Notes: generated from the letters alone by a model not told the origin. A DNA stretch of 20,520 nucleotides from Candidatus Saccharibacteria bacterium RIFCSPHIGHO2_02_FULL_47_12 (GCA_001790455.1 MGCP01000032.1:1-20520); one strand, 5' to 3'; positions 4,987-12,782 are shown, counted from the stretch's first letter. Made by a program: numbers and translations.

Positions 4987-7746
4987 GTGTCTGGTTATAA
5001 ATTTAGCCGTTTGGTACTGTTTGGCGGCGTTTTCGCAGCGCTTTTTGCATTTTTGCCAAACCAAGGCAGTTTAGCCGCAGATGCTTCGCCATGGCTTAGT
5101 GACGCCCCTAGCTTAGACAAAATCAAAGACCTAGCCACTGGCGAACTGCCGCCGTATAGCATAAACGGCAACCGCGATTGCCAGACGCAAAAAGTCATAA
5201 CCCGGCCAGGACGACTGCTTCCCACACCGCAAACCGAGCAAAGCCACCAAAGCTGTGTGGTAGACACTGGCTACGGTGCCTACAGCCAAAGTGGATATTT
5301 GCAGCGCCAGGGCACCACCATTGCCGGTCCGGTTAATAAATTCACCGGTGGCACAGCCAGTATCATACCCATTCCGCACTCCAACACTTTGCTGCAGATT
5401 GGCGGCGTAAACGCCTACAATGCCTACCTGAACTTTACCGGCAACGCTGCCGATGCTTTAGGTTCGGCCCAGGCAGGGGACGGGCAGGTAACTCACAAGA
5501 TTAATGTGCCACCCACTGTCTCACTAAAGGACGTGTCTGGCCAGCTGCTGCCAACCAGAACAGACACGCTAAGCTTTTCTGCCAATGGTCTGTGGATGGT
5601 AGTAGACGTGCCGTTTATAGGCACCATCCGTGTAAACACCGAGACTTTTGCCGTGCTGCCATTTGGCGATTCGCTAAACTACAACATTGGCCTGGATCCT
5701 GGGCTGCAAACTGCCATAACCAGCGATGGACGCTACGCTGCTGTAGCTTCTAGAAGTTTTACGATCTTTAGGCTCTATGACCTGTCTACTTGTGCACCAG
5801 TGCCAGCACACATTACGGGCAAAGTGGCCTGCAGTTCTGTAGATTTGTGGCCGTTTATGTTGCAGCAGGTACCGGGCTTTACAGGAGTTGGCAGGTTGCG
5901 CTTTAGAAGTGACTATACACTAGAATTTTATACCACTTACACAGTGGGCGGGGTAAACAAAACAGCCCAACATGTTTTGACCGCTGCAGGCCAGGCTGCC
6001 AGCGGCTACGGGTATTTGGCACTTGGTGATTCGTATACTTCAGGTGAGGGTGCGTATGAATACAAGGCCTTGACCGATACTGACAACAACAAATGCCACC
6101 TATCGCAGCGTTCGTACCCCTACCTGCTGGGGCACGATTTGGGGCTAAACCAGTATGAGTCTGTGGCTTGTTCAGGAGCAATCATAGATGACATTATTTC
6201 AGAATCAAGGGACTATGAAGGACAGGTACGTGACGGCATACAAAGAAAGGACAGAAACGCCGATCCCATTCTAGATAATTTTAATCCAGGCTATCTGGCG
6301 CAACGTGAATTTGTAAGTGAACACAAACCAAACATCATCACAGTCTCCGCCGTTGGCAACGACATAGGCTTTGCAAGCAAACTTTTCCGCTGCATGGAGC
6401 CAGATACCTGCTATAGCACCTACGAAGACCGCTTGGAGGTAGTGCGTGAGGTGAACGCACAGTTTTACAAGCTCACAAACATGTATACACAACTGCAAAG
6501 CAACAACCCCCGTGCCAAAATCTATGCCATTGGCTACCCCCAGGTTGCCAAGCCCGGCGGCAACTGCGCGCTCAACGTGCACCTAAACCAGCAAGAGCTG
6601 GAATTTACAGAAGGGCTCATAAACCACCTAAACAACGTCATAAAAAGCGCAGCCGAAAAAGTAGGGGTGCAGTATGTAGATATAGAGGACTCTCTGTTTG
6701 GCAGCCGCTTGTGCGAGACAGACAGCTGGAACGTAGCCGTAAATGGAGCTACTTTGGGAAATGATAAGTTTATCAACTTTGGCCCCCTGAAAGGGCCAAT
6801 AGGCAATGAAAGCTTTCACCCGAACGCCCTTGGCCACCGCCAAATTGCCCAAAAAATAGCCCAGCAAACCAGCGGCTTTACCCAGCCTATGCCCACGCCC
6901 AACCCCAACGCCTCGCTGCCCAGCGAGGATGGTTTGGCAATCCTAAACGCCTCCAAGAGCGGCCGAGCGCTAAAAACCATTAACTTTGACGGAGACACTA
7001 GCAACAACGTAGTGTACCGCCAGCAGCCTTGGGCAATTTACGTTGACGCGGAAAAATTGGCCTTGAAAGTACTGTCTCCGTTTAAAGTTTTGCTGCATTC
7101 CGACCCTATTGATCTGGGCACCTACAGCACCGACGCAGTGGGCAATTTGTCTATCCAAACAACTATTCCCGATACCGCACCAACCGGCTTTCACGCCTTG
7201 CATCTGCAAGGACAAAACGCAGCGGGCGAGGAGGTTGATATTTACAAGATGATTTTTGTGGCGGCAAATGAGGAGGATTTGGATGGCGATGGTTTGCCAA
7301 ACGCCACCGACCCATGCTTTGCTGTTGAGCCTAGCGGAACTGACTCCGACCAAGACGGCACAGACGACGCCTGCGATGGGTTTATAGACCAACCACCACT
7401 AGATATAGGTAGCTCGTTTGAAAAGACGCAGATAACATACTCTGACCCAGAAGGCAGTTTTGCTGGAGTTTCGGTTAACACAGCCAGCCAATCTTCCGGG
7501 CAAACTCAAACCCAAAGCGCGGTATCTGTTAGTCAGATTCAACCTGCAGAAACTATTGAATCACCAACCGCTCAGCCCCAGGTTGCTGCAGCACAGAGCG
7601 AACAAGCCGCGCACGAAGATTCATCGATTGACAATTTACCAACGTCACCAAACAAAGCCAGTATGAGCTGGCTATTTGTTGTCGCTACCATTTTGCCCGC
7701 TGTTGCGATCTTGGTATATATATTTATCCACAACACCAGAAATTAA
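4987..7746 (+). CDS. Large surface SGNH/GDSL esterase with propeller-like and Ca-binding repeat regions
   Basis: 919 residues. The GTG start has GGAGG 4 nt upstream. A signal peptide at about 5-30 is followed by a beta-rich region (about 60-335). Its strands such as LSFSANGLWMVVD and TSDGRYAAVASRSFTIF resemble a WD/YVTN beta-propeller (inference). The SGNH domain (about 341-630) has GDSYTSGEG (nucleophile S349), CSGA (396-399), VGNDIG (N458) and SFHPNALGH (H611). The usual Asp three residues before the His is Glu608, so the triad may be altered or a Ser-His dyad used, as in some actinobacterial esterases. A C-terminal stretch has DLDGDGLPNATDP and DSDQDGTDDACDG (thrombospondin type 3-like Ca sites), a Ser/Gln/Ala-rich stalk (about 825-890) and a membrane helix (893-914). 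It would be a wall- or membrane-displayed esterase acting on acylated glycans or lipids; the substrate is unknown. Confidence 0.9.
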   Translation: MSGYKFSRLVLFGGVFAALFAFLPNQGSLAADASPWLSDAPSLDKIKDLATGELPPYSINGNRDCQTQKVITRPGRLLPTPQTEQSHQSCVVDTGYGAYSQSGYLQRQGTTIAGPVNKFTGGTASIIPIPHSNTLLQIGGVNAYNAYLNFTGNAADALGSAQAGDGQVTHKINVPPTVSLKDVSGQLLPTRTDTLSFSANGLWMVVDVPFIGTIRVNTETFAVLPFGDSLNYNIGLDPGLQTAITSDGRYAAVASRSFTIFRLYDLSTCAPVPAHITGKVACSSVDLWPFMLQQVPGFTGVGRLRFRSDYTLEFYTTYTVGGVNKTAQHVLTAAGQAASGYGYLALGDSYTSGEGAYEYKALTDTDNNKCHLSQRSYPYLLGHDLGLNQYESVACSGAIIDDIISESRDYEGQVRDGIQRKDRNADPILDNFNPGYLAQREFVSEHKPNIITVSAVGNDIGFASKLFRCMEPDTCYSTYEDRLEVVREVNAQFYKLTNMYTQLQSNNPRAKIYAIGYPQVAKPGGNCALNVHLNQQELEFTEGLINHLNNVIKSAAEKVGVQYVDIEDSLFGSRLCETDSWNVAVNGATLGNDKFINFGPLKGPIGNESFHPNALGHRQIAQKIAQQTSGFTQPMPTPNPNASLPSEDGLAILNASKSGRALKTINFDGDTSNNVVYRQQPWAIYVDAEKLALKVLSPFKVLLHSDPIDLGTYSTDAVGNLSIQTTIPDTAPTGFHALHLQGQNAAGEEVDIYKMIFVAANEEDLDGDGLPNATDPCFAVEPSGTDSDQDGTDDACDGFIDQPPLDIGSSFEKTQITYSDPEGSFAGVSVNTASQSSGQTQTQSAVSVSQIQPAETIESPTAQPQVAAAQSEQAAHEDSSIDNLPTSPNKASMSWLFVVATILPAVAILVYIFIHNTRN

Positions 7747-7775
7747 CTGTGTTTTCCGTTTGGTGAATTTGGGGG

Positions 7776-8252
7776 CTATTCAGCCGGTTTCAAGACTATG
7801 TGGCGCTCTCTGCCTTCGCCGACGGATTCTGTAGTTAGGCCGTGTTCGCCTGCTAGCTTGTGAATTACGCGCCTATCGGCCGCGTTCATGGGCGGCAGGT
7901 CTAGTGGTTTGCCATCTTTTTTTACCTGGTCTAGCCACTGCTGGGCATGTTCTGCCAAGCGGCCTGCGCGCTGCTTTTTATAATCAGCAATGTCCACGTT
8001 TACACGGAACATTTCAAAGCCATTGTTCTTAAGCGCGCTGGACACCAAAAACTGCATGGCCCGCACCGTGTCACCGTGCTGTCCTATCAAAAATGCGTTC
8101 ATGTGAGTAGAGGGCACTTCTAGCTCTATGACTTCGTCGTCTTCCGTGGTGGCGTAAACTTCGGTGTTCAGCCCAAAGAAAGACAAGAGGTCTTCTAGAT
8201 ATTTTTTGGCAAACAATATTGACTCTTCCCTACCCTTGCCCTCTTCTGCCAT
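7776..8252 (-). CDS. jag: Jag/KhpB RNA-binding protein (KH-R3H)
   Basis: 158 residues. The KH-type domain (about 30-90) carries the GxxG loop GQHG at 57-60. The R3H domain follows at about 120-156, with the defining R127-x3-H131 in ADRRVIHKL. A short basic and helical N-terminus takes the place of the Jag-N domain of Firmicutes, which appears to be absent. KhpB/EloR binds RNA and influences cell elongation and division in Gram-positives; the role in this lineage is inferred. Its ATG overlaps the yidC stop as TAATG, so translation is coupled. It is the last gene of the rpmH-rnpA-yidC-jag unit and ends 29 bp from the convergent SGNH gene, with no clear terminator between them. Confidence 0.93.
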   Translation of the reverse strand: MAEEGKGREESILFAKKYLEDLLSFFGLNTEVYATTEDDEVIELEVPSTHMNAFLIGQHGDTVRAMQFLVSSALKNNGFEMFRVNVDIADYKKQRAGRLAEHAQQWLDQVKKDGKPLDLPPMNAADRRVIHKLAGEHGLTTESVGEGRERHIVLKPAE

Positions 8253-9175
8253 TAGCGTTTCCTCTTTTTAGTTTTGCCTTTTTTGTTTGGTTTCTTTTTG
8301 GGTTTTGGCTTGATGACTTCGCCTTCAATTACCTTTTTTTTAACAGTTTTGTCTGCTGCTGTTTCTAACTCGGTTTCGTCCTGTTTTAGCACCCTGCCTT
8401 GCTGAATAACTGCCACCAAACCGCTGGTTAGCCAGTAAAGGCTAAGGGCTGAGGCAATGTTGACCGTGATGATAAATATCATGGCAGGCAACAAGTAGCG
8501 CGTGCTTCTGCCTACCGCTGCGTTTACCTCTGACTGGTCAGTCTGCTTGCCAGAACTGGCTTCTTTTAGAATGTGGCGCAGTTTGCGGGATTTGTCTGCC
8601 TGTGGGAGTAGCTGTTTGGACTGGAAAAACTGCGCTAGAGCACTGCCGGCTACAAGCAGCATGGCCGGCCAATAAATTCCGCCGCTTTTGTTTAGGGCCG
8701 CCCTGGTAAGATCGATTACGCCAAACAGCGAGCTGTCAAACTTTGTAATGTCGGCGGCTAGCACTTTTACCCAGCTGAGGTTTTGGATAAAGGAGTATGA
8801 AAATGTGGTGATGCTGGTGGGGTCATGAACAATGCGGTTTATGCAGCTATAGAGACCTATAAATATGGGGATCTGCACAATTAAGAGCCCAATGCTAGCA
8901 AAGGGGTTAATTTCTCTCTCGCGGTAGAGCTCCATAAGCAGTGATGATTCTTTTTGGCGATTGCCTTTAGCTGCGGCTTTGATCTTTTTTAGCTCTGGTT
9001 GAAGCTCGCGCATGGCCTTTGCCTGGTGGAGCTGTTTTCTGACCAACGGCCACATGAGCAAGCGCACAATAATGGTAAATATAATAATGGCCAGGCCAAA
9101 GTTGTGGCCGGGCAGTAGCGCATATATAAGTACGAGCAAGTTAAAGATAGGTTGGACAATTATGGTCGTAAACAT
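8252..9175 (-). CDS. yidC: YidC/Oxa1/Alb3 membrane protein insertase
   Basis: 307 residues. Inserts membrane proteins, with SecYEG or alone. Visible: a first helix (about 5-20), a second, FGLAIIIFTIIVRLLMWPL (26-44), with the conserved groove Arg at R38, then the cytoplasmic helical hairpin KQLHQAKAMRELQPELKKIK. Later helices lie at about 94-113 (FASIGLLIVQIPIFIGLYSC), 168-185 and 228-256. The C-terminal 25 residues are almost all Lys, Arg and Pro, the ribosome-contacting tail of YidC2-like proteins. The large periplasmic P1 domain of Gram-negative YidC is absent and there is no lipobox, so this is the short Gram-positive-like form. It starts 2 nt after rnpA. Confidence 0.96.
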   Translation of the reverse strand: MFTTIIVQPIFNLLVLIYALLPGHNFGLAIIIFTIIVRLLMWPLVRKQLHQAKAMRELQPELKKIKAAAKGNRQKESSLLMELYREREINPFASIGLLIVQIPIFIGLYSCINRIVHDPTSITTFSYSFIQNLSWVKVLAADITKFDSSLFGVIDLTRAALNKSGGIYWPAMLLVAGSALAQFFQSKQLLPQADKSRKLRHILKEASSGKQTDQSEVNAAVGRSTRYLLPAMIFIITVNIASALSLYWLTSGLVAVIQQGRVLKQDETELETAADKTVKKKVIEGEVIKPKPKKKPNKKGKTKKRKR

Positions 9176-9177
9176 CT

Positions 9178-9570
9178 TTATTTCTCCTGTTGTTCTATCA
9201 TAACATTCTTGACTGGTTTAACCTTATCCGTTATACCAGCCCGCAAAAGCAATGAGCTTATTTCTTTTTGGAGGCTTTCCGCTGAGCCAGCGGAAAGCCT
9301 TTCGTCAAAAACAGTAAATACCATGTCTTGTGGCTCTTTTATTTGATCACTTTGCAAGCGTACCAATTCATAGATTCGCCGCCGAAGGCGGTTGCGGACC
9401 ACAGCTGATTTGTTTACACGTTTTGAAACTACTACGGCACAACGAAAGCTCTGTCTGTGCGTGTTGTTTATATGCTTTAGAGACAGGTGACGGCCCCGGA
9501 CTGTTCGGCCGTTTTTATAAACATAACGCAAGCTACCAAGTCCGCGAAACCGATGAGCTGAGGCAATCAT
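9178..9570 (-). CDS. rnpA: Ribonuclease P protein component
   Basis: 130 residues, protein subunit of RNase P, which trims 5' leaders of tRNA precursors with the catalytic RNA. Seen: RFRGLGSLRYVYKNGRTVRG (the start typical of RnpA), AVVVSKRVNKSAVVRNRLRRR with the RNR signature (59-61) and the basic helix, then a conserved-length C-terminal half. The stretch RLSAGSAESL (about 91-100) is encoded by one strand of a perfect 12-bp inverted repeat. ATG 9570 is preceded by tandem 7-nt repeats and no Shine-Dalgarno sequence. Order rpmH-rnpA-yidC-jag is the standard bacterial one. Confidence 0.95.
   Translation of the reverse strand: MIASAHRFRGLGSLRYVYKNGRTVRGRHLSLKHINNTHRQSFRCAVVVSKRVNKSAVVRNRLRRRIYELVRLQSDQIKEPQDMVFTVFDERLSAGSAESLQKEISSLLLRAGITDKVKPVKNVMIEQQEK
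9272..9300. repeat. Perfect 12-bp inverted repeat inside rnpA
   Basis: AGGCTTTCCGCT (9272-9283), a 5-nt loop GAGCC, then AGCGGAAAGCCT (9289-9300). In the rnpA mRNA this forms a very stable hairpin. It is within the coding region, is not followed by a U-run on the transcribed strand, and does not disturb the frame. It is an unexpected structure for a housekeeping gene. Confidence 0.85.
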
Positions 9571-9572
9571 GC

Positions 9573-9600
9573 ATATAGGATATAGGATATAGGAATTAGG
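9573..9600. repeat. Tandem 7-nt repeat just upstream of rnpA
   Basis: Three exact units of ATATAGG (9573-9593) and a fourth, AATTAGG (9594-9600), sit 2 nt from the rnpA start on its 5' side. In the mRNA they read CCTATAT repeated, where a ribosome binding site would normally be. Copy number may vary between strains by replication slippage. Confidence 0.8.
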
Positions 9601-9651
9601 AACTAGAGGTTTTAGCTGGGATCTTTTCTAGTTTCTGCTTACTGGCTGCTC

Positions 9652-9789
9652 CTAGGCAGAAAGTTTGGTGCGCTTTTTGGTGCGACGGCGATGTAAAACA
9701 TTGCGGCCGTTTTTGGTGCTCATGCGTTTTAAAAAGCCGTGTTCGCGTGCACGTTTGCGTTTTTTTGGTTGGTGTGTTTGCTTTGGCAT
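9652..9789 (-). CDS. rpmH: Ribosomal protein bL34
   Basis: 45 residues, read directly from the minus strand: MPKQTHQPKKRKRAREHGFL, then KRMSTKNGRNVLHRRRTKKR and TKLSA. This is the bL34 pattern (TxQP, KRKR, HGFLxRMxTxxGRxVLxxRRxKGRxxLS), with KKRTK where KGRxx is usual. It is a structural protein of the large ribosomal subunit. It opens the rpmH-rnpA-yidC-jag unit next to oriC, the normal position. The 81-nt gap to rnpA is largely the tandem repeat and a short AT-rich stretch. It is shorter than 60 residues, so automated scans can miss it. Confidence 0.97.
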   Translation of the reverse strand: MPKQTHQPKKRKRAREHGFLKRMSTKNGRNVLHRRRTKKRTKLSA

Positions 9790-10042
9790 GCCAATACTTT
9801 AACACAAATGCTCTGGCACCGTAGAATTCACCACATTTTCCCACCAAACCTGAGCACTTATCCACTTTCTGCGAACTTTTTTCCACACCTTTTAAGATAG
9901 GGTTTGTCGCTGTGCATAAGTTCTATCTGAAGTTGAGTAATTCTAGTAATTTGTAGCGGAAACATTTTGAGACTTGTGGAAAACTAGCATTTTTGCGTAT
10001 AGTAATGCCACGAGGAAGATCTAAAAGGAGGAGCATAAGCAG
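9790..10042. other. Probable replication origin (oriC) between rpmH and dnaA
   Basis: A 253-bp gene-free segment between divergent rpmH and dnaA. It contains four sites one base from the DnaA box TTATCCACA: TTATCCACT (9858-9866, plus), TTTTCCACA (9879-9887, plus), TTATGCACA (9911-9919, minus) and TTTTCCACA (9975-9983, minus). The 9920-9970 stretch is AT-rich and could be the unwinding region. Flanking housekeeping operons point away from it on both sides. The rpmH-oriC-dnaA arrangement is the classical one. A strand-skew plot of the whole chromosome would settle it. Confidence 0.75.
9974..10003 (+). promoter_or_regulatory. Candidate dnaA promoter overlapping a DnaA box
   Basis: TATAGT at 9998-10003 is a good -10; TTGTGG (9974-9979) is a weak -35 at 18 nt spacing. 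The weak -35 lies within the DnaA box at 9975-9983, which would let DnaA repress its own gene, a known theme. The resulting leader of about 35 nt carries AAAGGAGGA (10024-10032), a strong ribosome binding site 10 nt before the GTG start. Confidence 0.45.
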
Positions 10043-11398
10043 GTGCGAGACGCTTTGTGGCAAGCAGTCTTAGGTGAGATAGAACTAACCGTTTCTCCGG
10101 GCAATTATGCTACTTGGTTTAAAAATACTCAGTTGCTTAGGCAAAAAGACGAGGTTTTTGTTATAGGCGTGCCAAACGTGTTTACCAAACACCAGTTAGA
10201 GCACAAGTTTAACCAGCTGATTGTGGATACGCTTAAGAAAAACGGCGTGGCACCAGAAAAAGTTGAGTACAAAATCAATTCTTCGGGCAGTAAATTGCAC
10301 GCCAAAACGATTGACGAACCGGTTGTACTGGTTGGCGAACAAAGCGTTCGCCAAAATGCTGGCAGTTTGACCCATACCTACCGCCAGGGCCTAAACGAGC
10401 GCTATACCTTTGAAAACTTTATAGTCGGTTCGGGCAACGAACTGGCTTATGCTGCCTGCCAGGCCATTGCCGGGAACCCCGGCACCAAATACAACCCGTT
10501 GTTTGTATATGGCGGCGTTGGGATTGGCAAAACCCATTTGATACAAGCGGTTGGAAACGCGATTTTGGCACACAAACCGGGCTCTAGGGTTGTTTATATA
10601 TCTACTGAGCAGTTTGTGCAGGAATTTTTAGACGCTATCCGCTACAAAAAGAACACTGATTTTGCCGGTTACTACCGTGGAGCAGATGTTTTGATTGTGG
10701 ACGACATTCAGTTTATTGCCGGCAAGGAAAAAACCCAAGAGGAGTTCTTTCATACCTTTAATGCGCTGCACCAGGCCAACAAGCAAATCATCCTCTCTAG
10801 CGACAAATCACCTAAAGACATCCCAACGCTCGAAGAACGCCTAAAGAGCCGCTTTGCCTGGGGTATGAGCATAGACATGCAGGCTCCTGACTTTGAAACA
10901 CGCTGCGCAATTGTGCAGTCCAAAGCCAATTCGCACAACATTAACTTGCCTCAGCCGGTTGTGGAGTATTTGGCTACCCACATCCAGACCAACATCCGTG
11001 AGCTAGAGGGTGCCCTAAACCAGTTGCTTGCTTACTGCGAGATGCACGCAACTGAGCCAGACGAGCAGATTGCAGCCAGCTTGCTGGGGGCTGGCAAGTC
11101 CAGGCCTAAACACCTAAACGCCAAACAAATCATAGAGCGTACGGCTAAGCATTTTCAGTTAAGCCTGGAGGATATTTTAGGGCCCAAGCGTGACAAAGAT
11201 ATAGTGGTGCCTCGTCAGATAGCCATGTATATGCTTCGTAGCGAGCTTCACCTAAGCTTCCCTAAAATAGCCAAAGAGCTGGGCAGAAAAGACCACACCA
11301 CCGCCATGCATTCGGTAGACAAGATCACCAAAGAATCGTCGCTGGACGCCGATATGCGCAGTGCAATTGCCGAGATCAAGGAGCGTTTGTATGCCTAA
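10043..11398 (+). CDS. dnaA: Chromosomal replication initiator DnaA
   Basis: 451 residues, complete. It binds DnaA boxes at oriC, melts the origin as an ATP filament and recruits the helicase. Domain I is at about 1-75 (WxxxLxxIELTVSPGNYATW). A short linker follows, then the AAA+ domain with Walker A GGVGIGKT (157-164), Walker B VLIVDDIQF (216-224), sensor SSDKSP (252-257) and the Arg-containing LEERLKSRFAWG (263-274). The C-terminal domain IV has the helix-turn-helix and the signature GRKDHTTAMHSV (414-425). The GTG start follows a strong Shine-Dalgarno sequence. Its last codons hold AAGGAG and an ATG that overlaps its TAA, apparently starting the next small gene. Confidence 0.98.
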   Translation: MRDALWQAVLGEIELTVSPGNYATWFKNTQLLRQKDEVFVIGVPNVFTKHQLEHKFNQLIVDTLKKNGVAPEKVEYKINSSGSKLHAKTIDEPVVLVGEQSVRQNAGSLTHTYRQGLNERYTFENFIVGSGNELAYAACQAIAGNPGTKYNPLFVYGGVGIGKTHLIQAVGNAILAHKPGSRVVYISTEQFVQEFLDAIRYKKNTDFAGYYRGADVLIVDDIQFIAGKEKTQEEFFHTFNALHQANKQIILSSDKSPKDIPTLEERLKSRFAWGMSIDMQAPDFETRCAIVQSKANSHNINLPQPVVEYLATHIQTNIRELEGALNQLLAYCEMHATEPDEQIAASLLGAGKSRPKHLNAKQIIERTAKHFQLSLEDILGPKRDKDIVVPRQIAMYMLRSELHLSFPKIAKELGRKDHTTAMHSVDKITKESSLDADMRSAIAEIKERLYA

Positions 11399-11654
11399 TT
11401 TAGAAGCGGGAAGGCTGTTGAAGAGCTGCGTAGAACTTGTTTATAAGTTGTGGCAAACAGTGGGTGGTTTTGCACAGGACAGCAAAAGCTACTTTGCAAC
11501 TGTTTATAATTCTGGGGTTTTTGCACGCTTTGTGCTCAGGTTTTGTACAACCTTAGCCACTGCCTTTGCAGTCTTTTTTAATCTGTTGAGTGGTAGTTAT
11601 GCCCGGTTTACACAGTCCCTATGTATTAAAACTACTGGTTATATAAATAAATAA
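11391..11654 (+). CDS. Candidate small membrane protein coupled to dnaA, filling the dnaA-dnaN gap
   Basis: 87 residues, not recognised. Starting at ATG 11391 it overlaps the dnaA TAA (ATGCCTAA). AAGGAG lies at 11378-11383, 7 nt upstream, an ideal ribosome binding site. The frame then stays open across nearly the whole 265-bp gap and ends 5 nt before the dnaN Shine-Dalgarno sequence. The protein starts MPNLEAGRLLKSCVELVYKL, has a central hydrophobic helix at about 52-68 (VLRFCTTLATAFAVFFNLL region), three Cys and aromatic, basic ends. An ordinary regulatory gap would not be expected to keep both the signal and the open frame. Alternatively this is a chance frame within a regulatory or origin segment. 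Confidence 0.5.
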   Translation: MPNLEAGRLLKSCVELVYKLWQTVGGFAQDSKSYFATVYNSGVFARFVLRFCTTLATAFAVFFNLLSGSYARFTQSLCIKTTGYINK

Positions 11655-11672
11655 TAGTTAGGAGTGTGTTTA

Positions 11673-12764
11673 ATGAAACTTCAAGTAACCCAGGAAAACT
11701 TAGCCAAAGCGCTTAATACCGTTGCCCGTGTGGCAAACAGCAAAAACACACTGCCAATTCTTTCTAACGTTATGCTAAAAACCATTGGTACTAGGCTGAG
11801 TATTGTTGCTACCAACCTGGAAATAGCCATCACTAACTTCGTTGGATCCAAGGTTAGCGAAGAAGGATCCATAACCGTACCAGCCAGGCTTATGCAAGAT
11901 TTTGTTAGCAGCTTGCCACCAGGGGTAATAGACCTCAAGCTCGAAGAAAACAAACTCCACATAGAAACCGATGAATATAAATCAACCATAAACGGCGTAG
12001 CTGCCGATGATTTTCCGGTTATGCCATCAATTTCCAAAAAGAACGCTTGGAGCCTGCCCGCCAAAGCGCTTAAGAAAGCACTGACACAAATTATTGTAGC
12101 GGCCGGAAATGACGAAGCCCGCCCCGCCCTAACCGGCGTTTACCTACACACAAACGAAGGTTCACTATACTTGGTGGCGACCGACAGCTACCGCCTAGCA
12201 GAAAAGCTTTTGACCAAAGCCACCGACAACGTAAACCTCCTTGTGCCCGCTAGCGCCATGCAAGACCTGCTTCGCATACTTTCTGACTACGATGAAGACG
12301 TAGAGGTTGTGTACGATGAGCATCAGGTACAGTTCAGAGTTGGCGATGTGGAACTAGTAACAAGGCTGATAGAGGGCAGCTACCCGGACTATAAAAAGTT
12401 AATCCCCAAAGACTTTACCACCAGCATCACAGTATCTAGAGCAGAACTTTTAAATATTACCAAGGTGTCTAGCCTGTTTGCGCGCGAGAGCGCCGGAAGC
12501 GTAACTATATCGGCTGACCCAAAAAACAAGCATGTCCACATGAAATCAGTGGCGTCGCAGCTTGGTGACAACACTGCAAGCGCCCCAGCAAAAGTTGTAG
12601 GTGAAGGTGAAATAACACTAAACTCTCGTTACCTAATAGACGCCCTCAACGCCGCTAGCTCAGACGAAGTAATGTTTTGCTTTAATGGCAAACTTGAACC
12701 CAGCGTGCTAAAAGAAGTTGGCGCAGATGATTATATCCATGTAATCATGCCCCTCAAAAGTTAA
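11673..12764 (+). CDS. dnaN: DNA polymerase III beta subunit (sliding clamp)
   Basis: 363 residues, normal length. It forms the dimeric ring that tethers the replicative polymerase. Seen: MKLQVTQENLAKALNTVARV at the start and the three repeated clamp folds, with TLPILSNVML (early), NDEARPALTGVYLHTNEG and LVATDSYRLAEK (second fold, about 130-175), GSYPDYKKLIPKDF (linker region) and the C-terminal YIHVIMPLKS, which matches the conserved end of beta clamps. I chose ATG 11673 rather than GTG 11664 because AGGAG at 11660-11664 is 8 nt upstream of the ATG and overlaps the GTG. It is probably co-transcribed with dnaA and the small gene between them. Confidence 0.98.
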   Translation: MKLQVTQENLAKALNTVARVANSKNTLPILSNVMLKTIGTRLSIVATNLEIAITNFVGSKVSEEGSITVPARLMQDFVSSLPPGVIDLKLEENKLHIETDEYKSTINGVAADDFPVMPSISKKNAWSLPAKALKKALTQIIVAAGNDEARPALTGVYLHTNEGSLYLVATDSYRLAEKLLTKATDNVNLLVPASAMQDLLRILSDYDEDVEVVYDEHQVQFRVGDVELVTRLIEGSYPDYKKLIPKDFTTSITVSRAELLNITKVSSLFARESAGSVTISADPKNKHVHMKSVASQLGDNTASAPAKVVGEGEITLNSRYLIDALNAASSDEVMFCFNGKLEPSVLKEVGADDYIHVIMPLKS

Positions 12765-12773
12765 TAAACTTTT
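12756..12773. repeat. 7-bp hairpin at the dnaN stop codon
   Basis: AAAAGTT (12756-12762), loop AATA, AACTTTT (12767-12773). It contains the dnaN stop TAA and could act as a weak transcription pause or terminator. It is AT-only apart from two G-C pairs, so termination is doubtful. The promoter for recF, if separate, would lie after it. Confidence 0.35.
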
Positions 12774-12782
12774 TGGGCAAAT

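Noticed and set aside
9272..9300. The rnpA hairpin as an intrinsic terminator
   Set aside because: It lies mid-gene and is followed by A-rich, not U-rich, sequence on the transcribed strand.
9596..9886. A 96-codon minus-strand frame across rpmH and part of oriC
   Set aside because: It overlaps rpmH in another frame, and its Lys/Thr/His-rich sequence is a by-product of the bL34 codons.
11399..11663. oriC in the dnaA-dnaN gap
   Set aside because: I found only one weak 7-of-9 DnaA-box match (rc of TGTGGCAAA), while four better sites lie upstream of dnaA.
11664..11672. GTG start for dnaN adding three residues (MCL)
   Set aside because: The GTG is part of the AGGAG ribosome binding site, which is correctly spaced for ATG 11673; beta clamps begin MKLxV.
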